DNA of 64,000 bases from Hydractinia symbiolongicarpus. Lineage: Eukaryota; Cnidaria; Hydrozoa; Anthoathecata; Hydractiniidae. A program made the translations under genes and the position numbers. The notes beneath the pieces were generated by a model that made no database searches, was not told the origin of the DNA, and worked only from the letters and a program-made list of their open reading frames with translations. This document shows positions 1 to 9,469 of the stretch, piece after piece (the stretch's first letter is position 1; every line of letters begins with the position of its first letter). The stretch lies in the NCBI RefSeq assembly GCF_029227915.1, contig NC_079876.1:24306001-24370000 (forward strand). Reading direction: 5' to 3'.

Positions 1-368
1 AAAAAATAACTTTTTGCGAATCCCAGACAATAAGATCCATATTGCAGTCAAACAAATACTTGCATATACAGGTAGATATTTTGTGAATATAGATGTCAAA
101 CAATAAGATTATGTATAGTTTACTTTTTATTTTCTCAAATACCACAAATTATCCAATTAATGTCATCTCCCATAAAGCTTCCCAGCGACTACGGTTCCTC
201 GCACAATTCCCAAATATTAATCTAGTGAATGATTACTATCGTTATGATAACAGAAAGCGGAGAAAAGCTTTTAATTCTCCCCACAAAGGTTAAAAAAATA
301 TTTAATACCCATTTGGTTAAATTGATTTATTTTGTCTAAAATTTATCTATACTTGTTTAATACTATAG
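1..368. other. Upstream intron of the phosphatase gene
   Basis: I see no recognisable exon here. The stretch is AT-rich and ends in an acceptor (tactatag) directly before the first phosphatase exon. A 66-codon open frame at 93-293 has no domain I recognise and does not resemble the D2 segment expected before this point, so the previous exon lies outside the window. Confidence 0.5.
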
Positions 369-494
369 TTCAAAGTTCATCCTTATTGGCCTCCGGTAAC
401 TTCACTTAAATCAGATGCATTCATAGTCGAACTTGGATCAGTAACCACGTATGGCGATCATGTTGTTCGTGAATTGAAACTAACTAATACAGAT
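369..494 (+). CDS. LAR-type receptor tyrosine phosphatase, D2 exon 1 of 4 visible
   Basis: First visible exon of a receptor protein tyrosine phosphatase (RPTP) gene whose ectodomain and D1 lie upstream of the window. The 42 codons encode a segment starting around HPYWPP, matching the conserved QYWP block of PTP domains, and ending YGDHVVRELKLTNTD, matching the strand before the WPD loop. It is bounded by an acceptor (tactatag) and a donor (gtaagc) and is in phase 0 at both ends, so it joins directly to the exon at 1926. The product would be a membrane receptor whose cytoplasmic tandem phosphatase domains reverse tyrosine phosphorylation. The assignment to the distal D2 domain rests on the following exons. 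Confidence 0.8.
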
Positions 495-1925
495 GTAAGC
501 TAATTTACTTTATATTTAGGCTACCAGTTATGTTATAGACAATTTTAACTGACCGGAAATCCGAATATGACTGGCGAGTGGTATAAGGATATAATTAAGC
601 TAATAGAAAGCGTGTATTGCCAGAATGCCAGACAGTAAGCAAGACCCTATCTGCAGTCGCCAACAATGCAAGCTGCAAACAAAAACAATATGCTGCGTGC
701 GGTAATTTACTAACAACGCATGGAATATGTCAGTTCCATCGTTGTCCATTGCCATTGCCATCAACATGGAAGATAAAACAGCAAGGGAGGCGCCACAATT
801 TCCAAACTGGGGGGGGGTAAGACATTGTGGTAGATTTTAAGATTTTTGGTAACAATCAACGAGCAAAGCGAGTTGCCAAAACAGCTGGGTTCCTGTAAAC
901 CCCCTGGTAGTGTCCAGGGGTGAAGGCCCTAGAATCCAACGCAAAGAGTCCTAAAACACGTAAAACGGCTATATTTAGCGAGATAGGTTGCAGATTCACT
1001 GGTTGGATAACATCAATTTTCATGCAGTGATAGAGACACTTATTGGCAGAAAATAAAGAATTGTAACTTAGCAAAAAAGTGGGGGGGACTAAACCCCCCC
1101 CCCCAGTCCCCATAATGGCGCTGCCCTTGAACAAAACATTGATTCACGATATAATAGGAACTACAGAGCATATGTACAATTTGTCAATGAAAGTAACCCT
1201 GTAGATAAGCTTCCCAAGTGCTTCAAAAATAATGAATCCAGAAGGTCTTGTACTCACGACATCTCGCTTGTTTTACAATACGTCTCCTGCATTTCAAACC
1301 AATTAAATTTAAATATATTTTGAAATCCTCACGTGCTGTGTTTTTGATATTGTTGTATTCGCGGTCGTCAACGTTCTGAACCAAATTTACGACCTAAAAT
1401 GTCTCCATAAATTATAGAATAACAGAAATGGTGTTTCATTTAGTAACATCTTATAGAGTATTGTTCTATATACTTTTGACAATTTTAAACAGTATCTTTT
1501 ATTAGTCCAACACAACAAAGTGCATTAGTAATGGTTATTCAAATTTAAGTTCAGATTCAGAAACGTAGTGTACGAGCGTCCTCTCGAGATTCGTCTGCAA
1601 TTTCATATCAGATATTTTTGGAGTTGAGTAACATGAGCTCTTGTAAAAAACTCATGTTACATTTGATTGTGCACTTTCCCCACATCCAGTCCACTTCTGT
1701 CAAGTTTCACCCTTTTCTGTCACATACTGCTCGCTACTGCAATATCTAACAGTCCTCTTCTGTCACATACAGCCCATATTCGTCAAACACTAAGCTAGTG
1801 TGCATCAACCAGTAGTTGTAGGGGTCAGGCAATCAGATTCTTATCTGTAGTTAGTTAAACTAAATAATGTCAAAAAACTTAAAAACTCGTGGGATGAGGC
1901 TGTAATCTTCATTGTTTTATTTTAG
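495..1925 (+). other. Phosphatase intron with poly-G and poly-C tracts
   Basis: Intron between the first two visible phosphatase exons. It holds a run of 9 G at 809-817 and, at 1081-1104, a G7 run followed by a C11 run about 6 bases later, which could pair. No coding exon or transposon was recognised. The short open frames inside it (for example 617-820 +, 856-1134 -) have no family resemblance. Confidence 0.5.
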
Positions 1926-2077
1926 GCTAGTACATCTAGAGATGTGAAACAATTTCACTACACAACTTGGCCCGAAACTGGTTCACCTTCATCCGGCACT
2001 GGAATGATCGAGTTGATTGGTCAAGTTCAGAAATGGAATAGCTCGATTGACAACAAGATAATAACGGTACATTGCAG
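1926..2077 (+). CDS. LAR-type RPTP, D2 exon with WPE loop
   Basis: Exon of 152 bases bounded by tttattttag and gtgtgc. It encodes the segment from ASTSRDVKQFHYTTWPETG to ITVHC. The loop that reads WPD in active phosphatase domains reads WPE here, which is characteristic of the membrane-distal D2 of LAR-type RPTPs and usually means little or no catalysis. The exon ends in phase 2 in the middle of the signature-motif Ser codon. Reading straight on into the intron gives a false continuation (HCRCASALF), so the splice at 2077 matters. D2 domains usually have regulatory or scaffold roles beside D1; that is family knowledge. Confidence 0.9.
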
Positions 2078-2175
2078 GTGTGCGAGTGCTCTGTTTGTTC
2101 ATATACCTTCTGCGTATTTGAAAGCAAACGTAAAAGAACGAGAAATATATAGAATCTTGTCTTTTGTTTCTTCAG

Positions 2176-2311
2176 CGCTGGAGTTGGTCGAACTGGGGTA
2201 TTTATAGCTCTAACAAATCTTATTGAGAGGGTCAAAACAGAAGGCGTGATTGATTTGTATCAAACTGTCAAAAAGATGCGACAGCAGCGCCCTGGTATGG
2301 TGCAAACACCG
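2176..2311 (+). CDS. LAR-type RPTP, D2 exon with [10 protein letters not shown] signature
   Basis: Exon of 136 bases between gtttcttcag and gtaaga. Joined to the previous exon it completes the PTP signature [10 protein letters not shown] with its cysteine and arginine intact, followed by a helix ([12 protein letters not shown]) and ending MVQTP. The order of motifs and spacing match the D2 of LAR/PTPRD/PTPRS-type receptors, where the signature is also kept although the WPD aspartate is lost. The preceding intron is only 98 bases. Confidence 0.92.
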
Positions 2312-3024
2312 GTAAGAATACATTATATTGAAGTATTAAAGAAGTGACATGGTGATTAATGTGGTTAACTTGGTGTTTATTCATGTGTGATTAAAATGTT
2401 GGTAAACAGAAAGAATTCTAAACTGATTTTTTACCAACATATTTTACAAGAACGTACGTGCCGGCTTGTAATTTCTGGGCTTGGCAGTTGTTAAAGATTA
2501 CACACCCTGATCTTAACATTTATGTGAGACAGAGTAGGAGAAGTTCTAATCTGAACGTTGTATTACACGCACCATCTGCAATTGGAAAAGCACTCTTAAT
2601 AAGTCAAAGAATATTTAACAAAAACGTTTAATTTCAAATTATTCTGGTTTTTTAAGACTGGTACACAAAAATCTGGTATACAATGCCAAAATCTGTAGTG
2701 TTGTTATTTGGTTGCATGGTTTTTTTGCTCACCTTCAAAAGGTCCAGAATTTAAAACTGCTGTGGTGTTTGTTTTGTGACAGAAATTCAGAGTAACATTT
2801 TTACTTTTTTAAGATTGTTAGAATATTCGACAAGTACAAATCAGAAAATAAATTAACCATGACATGCTTTGCGTTGCGCATTGTGTGTGTTCTTTTAGGG
2901 AGGACATTAATTAAGAAAATGAGGTTATGAGTAAGAAATGAAGGTTTTAATTTAGAGAAAGATAATTATATATTTTCTTGCTATATTTTTGTGTTTTTTA
3001 TATGCTATATCTTTCTTCCTTTAG

Positions 3025-3099
3025 GATCAATACGAGTTTTGTTTCCGAGCACTTCAAGAATATTTGGATTCGTTTGATTTGTATTCGAACTTTCGCTAA
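3025..3099 (+). CDS. LAR-type RPTP, last exon and stop
   Basis: Terminal coding exon after acceptor ctttag. It encodes DQYEFCFRALQEYLDSFDLY, then SNFR and TAA. This is the C-terminal helix of RPTP D2 domains (family pattern: Q-T-x-D-Q-Y-x-F-C-x-x-A, then EYLxSF). The four visible exons sum to 489 bases, 162 codons plus stop, in one frame. The gene runs tail to tail with the minus-strand Ig receptor, whose stop is at 7223. Confidence 0.92.
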   Translation, partial: DQYEFCFRALQEYLDSFDLYSNFR

Positions 3100-3339
3100 T
3101 CACACGCACACAAGAATGGTTGCATTATGTAATTTATCATCACAGTAGAATCGTGTGTACAATAAGGGGAATGTAAATAAGATATTTTTAGTGAATTTCT
3201 GAAATTTGCGTAGAAGAAATTCCATATTTGTTCATCATTAGGACCAGCGATTTTTGTATTTTTTTGCATTTACTGCACGTATTTTCAGAGAGATAAAAAA
3301 TATTTGCTATTATTTGACCTCTTTATTCTGTTAAGGTGA

Positions 3340-3345
3340 AATAAA
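3340..3345 (+). promoter_or_regulatory. Candidate polyadenylation signal of the phosphatase gene
   Basis: AATAAA hexamer 241 bases downstream of the phosphatase stop. It is the first canonical hexamer I find after the stop; use is inferred from position only. Confidence 0.35.
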
Positions 3346-4539
3346 ATGTTTCGCTGGCTGACTTCGTTTTTTTTATTAGATTCGGTTTATTTCGCTCGCG
3401 CAAATTGTAAACGAAACATTCATAACAGCTGCATAATTTTTAAAATCGTCTATTCAGTATCTTTACGAGTTGCAAAAATAGCTGGGACATCCTTGCTTCG
3501 CTGGCCCTGGTTTGTAAAAGTAAAATTTAGATGCAATTTTTAGTTATTATTTAGAAACAATTTTAAGTTTGTTGTAAATCTTTTTTAAACATGTTTTTTG
3601 ATTCTACTTTCCTAAAAAATGCACAACTGTTTTTGTTCATAGTGGTTTCATGTTTTTTTAATTAGGCTGACTTCGTTGGTCATAGAACTTATTTTTGAAG
3701 CTCAACGAAATTCTAAATCAATTTTTCATCCAATAGTGTTGTCCAAATAAGTTAAAAGATATGTTAAAACGGATGTTATGTAATTATCGCTCCATCGATT
3801 TGTTGCTTTTTTGTTTACTTATAGACCTTTTATTTCGTCAATCATTGCGATTTCTTGACACTTTGTTTTAGTTAAAGAAACTCTAAATTCAGTTGCTGAA
3901 ACAGTTCATCAGTTACGTATTTAATTACTTACTCACTTACTTATCAATGGTATTCAAATGGTATTCAGTATTGTTATAACAAGAAAATGGACGAATATCG
4001 AGTAGGTTATCCTGAAACATCAAGAGACTACTTCAAAATTGACGATTTAAACAAAAGAGTCATCATTTTAGATGGTGATTTAAAGGCAGGAAAGACATTA
4101 CCTTATCTTTCCTTGTAAATATGTTATTGAAAGTCCCTTTGTTCTGTAAAAATCATGTTTTTGATTGAATATCCTTCGTATAGACCCCGTAAAAAGAAAT
4201 TTGTTAAAAAACAAGGTGTAGGACTTTTATCTCGCCAAAATTTTACTGCTCATTCTGCTTTTTTTGTTTGTGTTTCGTACATGATCTCTGAATAATTTGT
4301 TCGTAAGTTATAAAATAGTATATCAATCGACCAATTGATACACGCCTGTCAAACCACTGCAATTAAAGCAGGTAAAATTGGTTGTATCTATAAGTTATGT
4401 AGTACATAATGTTGTCTCGACCTCTATTTTGCTTACACAGTCTTCAAATAGTAGGTAATACATAGCTATAAATTTGATCAAAGATTAAGTGAGCTTCGAT
4501 TTTTAATGTCACGCGAAGCCATTTTAACCTAAAGATGAA
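3346..4539. other. Intergenic, no gene seen
   Basis: AT-rich sequence after the phosphatase gene. Short open frames such as 3346-3543 have no family resemblance. A 43-codon frame starting at ATG 3988 (begins MDEYRVGYPETSRDYF) looks codon-like but I do not recognise it; it may belong to the LINE remnant that follows. Confidence 0.4.
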
Positions 4540-5480
4540 TATGAGGGCGTTCAAACAGTGGAAACTACCGTTCTTTGTAAAACCTCTTACCCGCACCATC
4601 ATTATTTCACTAACAACAAGTGTATACCCAACACACCCAATGCACCAAATGTTTACCCTTATACAAACGTTGACAGGATAATAATTGCAAATTATCACCC
4701 TATATCGGGTAATCGGATATACCAGCAGTATCGAAAACCATTGAGAAAATGGTTTATCAACAACTATCTGACATCTTAGGAAAAAAACTTATTAGGACGT
4801 ATTCAGTACCGATTTAAACGACGTAGTTCAACGGAGGTGACAGCTCCTTTATTCACAGATGATAAAATCAATAAAAAAGTCAATAACAGTAAAATAGTTG
4901 GTGTAGTCCTTTTACACTCAAATAAAACACTTGATACACTTAATCAAAGGATAATTGTTAAATAAATACAAAGTTACGGTGTTTGAGGGACAGAATTAAA
5001 TGAAGATATGTTAGTGTGGAAGATTACAGATGGTTTTATATGGCGATTGTTTGTCTGATGAGATGATTGTTTTCAAATGTGATCCACAAGGTTCCATCTC
5101 GGATCCAATGATGTTAATTTTCTTTTTCTAATGACTTCAAGTTTTTTGTGAAGCACACTGAGAGTATCGACACCGCTATTTACGTTGCTGGAAACAGGAA
5201 ATGTCTGATATAAGAAGAATGAACTGTTTCTTAATCTTAACTAAGGAAAATCTGTAAAATAAATGAGATATCAATAAAGTGAAATTTTGTTTTGACAAGG
5301 AAGAAAAGGCAGTACGAGGAGCTATATTTGGAGAAAATGCTACATAACCAGCTTTAAAAACGTAACCCTTAACCCTTAAAAAGATTATATAATTATCGGG
5401 TTTGCTTTCCCTGGCTTTATGTGCAATAAACTTGTATGTTTCTATGCAAAATTTAAAAGAATATAGTTAGCTGGTTCAAA
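4540..5480 (+). mobile_element. Decayed LINE reverse-transcriptase remnant
   Basis: Several plus-strand fragments in shifting frames recall non-LTR retrotransposon RT. A stretch like NYHPISG at about 4690-4712 resembles the NYRPIS motif; a following RIQYRFKRRSSTEV segment resembles the QYGFR region; LFTDDKINKKVNNSKIVGVV and then SNKTLDTLNQ resemble the palm segment around motif A (family form SKAFDTLNH). Later pieces (about 5100-5230) resemble the region after motif C. Frames are broken and motif A has lost its aspartate, so it is inactive. The clade is uncertain (CR1/jockey-like). Confidence 0.55.
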
Positions 5481-7138
5481 AATGTTTTATTTTATCAGAC
5501 AGCTTTATGACAGAGTGATTTATTACCAAATTGTTGTGTCACGCATCCAGTGCTTACAGCGACGAGCCCTTTCAGGCGTGGTGTCTTTTTCAAAAAATTA
5601 ACTAAGTAATAGCAAAAACAATCGCCAAGCTTTTTTTATATTTCGGAATCATTTCCTGTAAAGGTTTAAATTATTTGATATTGAAGCAAAATTGAGAACT
5701 TAGCACAGGTAAACTATACCTCCAATTCGTGTAGGGCTCTTCTAAATTGTATGGTATACCCATTTAAACAAAATTCAGCTGTCATATGCGTGTTATAGTT
5801 TTCATGTTGGAAATGCCCAGTCAGTATTGATTAAAAAAAGATAATCCAGTATACACAACTAACAGCGTATTACACGAGGGTTCAATTTTGCCGTTGAACT
5901 GCAAAAGAAATCGGGGTCCTCTAGGCAAGATCAATATCTTAAAAAACACTAAATTTTGCCTGGAAAAGCCTGCAGCCATTTTCAAAATTAAAACAAATAT
6001 ACTTTGTAGTTGTAATAAGCATCAACGCTTTATCTTAGATCCCTGCAGGAACTTACTTAACATTGCTCTGCAAGTCGAAACAAGAATTGCGCGGGTTTAA
6101 CACGCCTATCATAGTGATAGGAGCGTTCATTAACGGTTCATTAAAAGCAAGACATCGAGCCTTGTATCCAAAAAGTCCTACACATAACTTTGACAAACAG
6201 AATGGCATATATGCTGTTACGCAACCACGAATCAACTTTGCTAATAGAGTTGGGAAAACTTCAATATCCTTAGTTTGGTGTCGGAAGGGATCTCATGTGT
6301 TGATCGTAGGATGCCTGGTTTGTGGGTTGAGCCTAACTGTTGTGTTATTAAAATGATAACCGTTAAAGTATAAAACTAAAATTTTGAAAAATACCCTTCT
6401 AGCTACAATCCAACAGTTGAGTTCAGTTGGCAAACAGTAAAACGTTGCAATTTTCTGGTAGATAGCTGGCTCTGTGTGGATAGGCTAGCTATCCCTGTGA
6501 CTAGCATATAGCTAGCTTGCACTAAACAAATTACTTTTATCAAGAAAAAGTTACAGCCTGCAGTATGTCTTTAAAAAATTACTTTAGCAAAAAATTAAAA
6601 CAGGCAAAATACCATAACATAATTAACACTGTTGCATGCAATGTACATCTTAGTATTGAATCAGACAATAAACTTCATCATTTGCGTAAGTTTATATTAG
6701 AGTAACATATTTATCTACCTAACTGCATCGTAAGAAAGACTATTTGGAAACTTTGTTGCAGCATTTAATTATATTCACTTTTCAGCTGGAAACAGCGATA
6801 GCTACCCATCAACTAAGTTGCAAGTTAACTTGGAAAAAAAGCAAAAGTTGGTTGTAAAATGGTTTCTAATTTTATTTCTTTAAAACTTAGAAATATTACA
6901 ATTCAAAGTGCAAAAAATTAAGAAAAAAAAAATGCAAGAATAAAAATAAAGAAATCCATCATATCATCCAACTACATATATCCAAAACAACCTCACTGTC
7001 AACATTGATTAAACAGAATATATATCGCAGCCTTCTGATTGGCTCATTTGCTTACACCGCTAAGTTTTGGATATATTTCTGCATTTTTTAGGCTGTGCAA
7101 GATTAAACACTATATAAATTTAAGCTGCGGATTACTTT
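5481..7138. other. Intergenic, no gene seen
   Basis: Sequence between the LINE remnant and the 3' end of the minus-strand receptor gene. Overlapping open frames at 5888-6356 on both strands show no domain. A GCTAGC-rich patch lies near 6480-6515. Nothing else was supported. Confidence 0.4.
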
Positions 7139-7144
7139 TTTATT
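7139..7144 (-). promoter_or_regulatory. Candidate polyadenylation signal of the Ig receptor
   Basis: On the minus strand this reads AATAAA, about 80 bases downstream of the receptor stop codon at 7223-7225, a plausible distance for the 3' UTR end. Confidence 0.45.
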
Positions 7145-7222
7145 CTTTTCGCATTTTGTCTGATTGTTATGGATTTCAAGCCCGACAGAGAACAGTTATT
7201 AATATGAAGAAAACAAATATGT

Positions 7223-7443
7223 TTATTTTTTAACATTAGCATAGATGTTTTTCGGCGTTTCGTTTAATTCAATTTCTGCATAATCGTTTGAACCATCTTT
7301 TATGGTTTTCAAGTCAGTGTAAAAACTTGGTTTGCTATCTTGAATATTAAGATCTGCATAGTGAGTTGTTTCAGCTACTTCATAATCATCAGTTTCAACG
7401 TTTTGTGGTTTTTCATTACGTTTCTTGTTCACAATGATCAAAC
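7223..7443 (-). CDS. Ig/FN3 receptor, cytoplasmic tail exon with tandem YxxPhi motifs
   Basis: Last exon (12 of 12) of the minus-strand receptor, 221 bases after acceptor tctaattcag, ending TAA. It begins with basic juxtamembrane residues (NKKRNEK) and then carries YEVA, YADL, YTDL, YAEI and YANV. The last four tyrosines are exactly 13 residues apart, each pair leaving 9 residues between YxxPhi units. SFYTDL fits the ITIM consensus (S/I/V/L-x-Y-x-x-I/V/L). Adjacent pairs are ITAM-like with a slightly long spacer. Such motifs bind SH2 proteins when phosphorylated in known immune receptors; that role here is inferred. There is no kinase or phosphatase domain. Phase joins the transmembrane exon at 8769. 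Confidence 0.85.
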
Positions 7444-7584
7444 CTGAATTAGAAAAAAAATTACCTAAAATTGTTCGTTATCTAAATTTACATGGAAATA
7501 GGAAAAGTATAAAGGATATCAAATAATGAACTGATTTGTTAAATAATAAAAGCAGCTTTGCTGAAGAATTTATAACTAACTCTT

Positions 7585-8353
7585 AAGGCCAAGATACACT
7601 TGTATAATATCATTAAATATATTCTATAGTACAGTTATAATTTCTCTTCCTCTTTGAACGTGTTAATTCACTACTACGATCAGCCATTATTAAATGATTA
7701 CCACTAAACCACAATCCGGCTCGCTTTAACCATGTAAAAAATTTCATTTTCTCTGATTAAGTTATTGAACAACAAAAAATAAAACCACCAGGTAATTCAT
7801 AAATAAACACGTCTTACTAGAGGACTGCATAAAAACTAAAAAACAACAAGAGCTCAAAAATACTAAGAACATGCGTAAACTATACAAAAATAAGAACCCG
7901 TCAACATATAAAGCGCATGCGTAAAACTTAATAATCTTAAAGACCAGGATACAATTGTATAATATCATTAAATATATTCTATAATACAGTTATATTATTT
8001 CTACGATATACTTATGATTTGTTAAAATATTGTTATAATTTAATTCAATTTCATAACATCGTTGCCATAACAATGTTGCAGATAATAGATCTACTGTCAC
8101 GCATACAAAAGGCATTCGAAACCAGATCACCAACAATATTATTAAAATCAAACTCGTTTGATTTTATTCAAATATTATAGCCATGCAAAAAATTATGATG
8201 TTATGACGCACATGCCAGGTGTTGAAATTATACATATTATAGCTATATTATAAGAAAATATAACCATATTTTAAATATATTTTAAACATATTTTAAGAAA
8301 TTATTTTGATATAAGGTATAATGCGGTGATATTGTACAAGTGTATCAGGCCTT
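7585..8353. mobile_element. MITE with terminal inverted repeats
   Basis: Inverted repeats of about 27 bases: the left end begins AAGGCCAAGATACACTTG and the right end, read in reverse, begins AAGGCCTGATACACTTG. The inside is AT-rich and non-coding. A second copy of the left end, in direct orientation, lies at about 7938-8000 (shared core TTGTATAATATCATTAAATA), so the element is nested or partly duplicated. It sits in the intron between the tail and transmembrane exons of the minus-strand receptor. Confidence 0.6.
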
Positions 8354-8768
8354 TTATATAAGTTTTACACTTTCAAGAATAAAGCCGAGAAGAGTTTTTT
8401 AACATTATTTTTATTGTCACTAGTCAGTTATATAAAGGTTTGCCAACGACATATATTTCGATCCTCAAAATTGTAACCGTCGAATGTGTATACATAAATA
8501 CAACAACAAAAGTGTAAATTGCAGAATATACAATCAAATGAAATTTCTATTCTTGTTTTATTCCGTGCGAAAGTGGACATTGAAATAACCAATTTAATTG
8601 ATACAGAAGAGCCCTAATGTAAAACATTATTTTTTATCCTTAAATCAACACAAAATGGATCAATTTAGGAATATTTTCTGTAAAATTTGCTGTTTTAGAA
8701 TTCGCGAAATATTAAATCCAACATAGCAGGACATCTATGCAGATAGAACAAATTCGATTTTATCTAAC
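8354..8768. other. Intron segment, nothing recognised
   Basis: Remainder of the last intron of the minus-strand receptor. AT-rich, with no exon or repeat that I could support. Confidence 0.4.
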
Positions 8769-8870
8769 CTTTCTGTTTTAAAATTGCCAACACGATAGTA
8801 ATTATAACCAATGTGATAACTAATGTTACGAGAACCGAAACAATGATAATTTTTACTGGTTGACAATCAT
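8769..8870 (-). CDS. Ig/FN3 receptor, transmembrane exon
   Basis: Exon 11 of the minus-strand receptor, 102 bases between acceptor ttttacttttag and donor gttaga, phase 1 at both ends. It encodes DDCQPVK followed by about 25 strongly hydrophobic residues (IIIVSVLVTLVITLVII onward) and a basic stop-transfer end (LKQK). This is a single-pass type I transmembrane segment given the signal peptide at exon 1. The upstream intron is about 9.4 kb because a Polinton-like element lies in it. Confidence 0.88.
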
Positions 8871-9358
8871 CTAAAAGTAAAAAAATGCACTATGTTATTA
8901 AGGAGATCTGAATATTAAGGATATAAAAATATGTTTCCGAATTAAAAATGTCACTCTTCATAAAAGTTTGTGTCATCAGTTATAATACTCTGCACTTAAT
9001 TGGAATCATATTATTGACTCTTAAAGAAAAGTTTATCTATTACTGACAGACTCAGACGTATTATTATATTAAACTAGCGATCCTTGGAAAACTCCTCTCG
9101 ATTGAGAGAAGAAAGATTTATTGGGATATACCCTAAATGTACAATTTTTTCGGGTATTTAATTTAGCGTTTTTTCGCGACTTAGCGAAAATTCAAGAAAT
9201 TAAACACGCGCAGAGATTAACAAAGGTTCCTTCTGGGAAAATTACGCGAATCATTAAATCAATGAATCTCCACAATCAAGCCATATGTGTATACCAATGA
9301 CAATCACCACTGTTCGCAATGTCAAATACTATCGACTATCCATGCATATCAATGATAT

Positions 9359-9455
9359 GTTAACATCATAAATATAAGACTATAAAAACACTCCTTTAAT
9401 ACTAACTTGGAACAACCTCATTATCATTGTTAACATCATAAATATATCACTGTAG
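9359..9455 (+). repeat. Left inverted end of the Polinton-like element
   Basis: Begins GTTAACATCATAAATATAA (9359) and continues to ACTCCTTTAATACTAACTT (to 9408). A second partial copy, GTTAACATCATAAATATATC then ACTGTAG, lies at 9429-9455. Both match the right end at 16924-16986 in reverse. The doubled left end suggests a local duplication. A target-site duplication could not be fixed. Confidence 0.6.
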
Positions 9456-9469
9456 TATTGTAAGAGAAC

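Noticed and set aside
1081-1104. G7/C11 tract considered as a regulatory or quadruplex structure
   Set aside because: Only one run of each; a short hairpin is possible, but nothing else supports a function, and homopolymer length is error-prone.
1944-2207. Open frame reading through the phosphatase exon into HCRCASALF
   Set aside because: The frame runs into the 98-base intron after 2077; splicing to 2176 restores the [10 protein letters not shown] signature.
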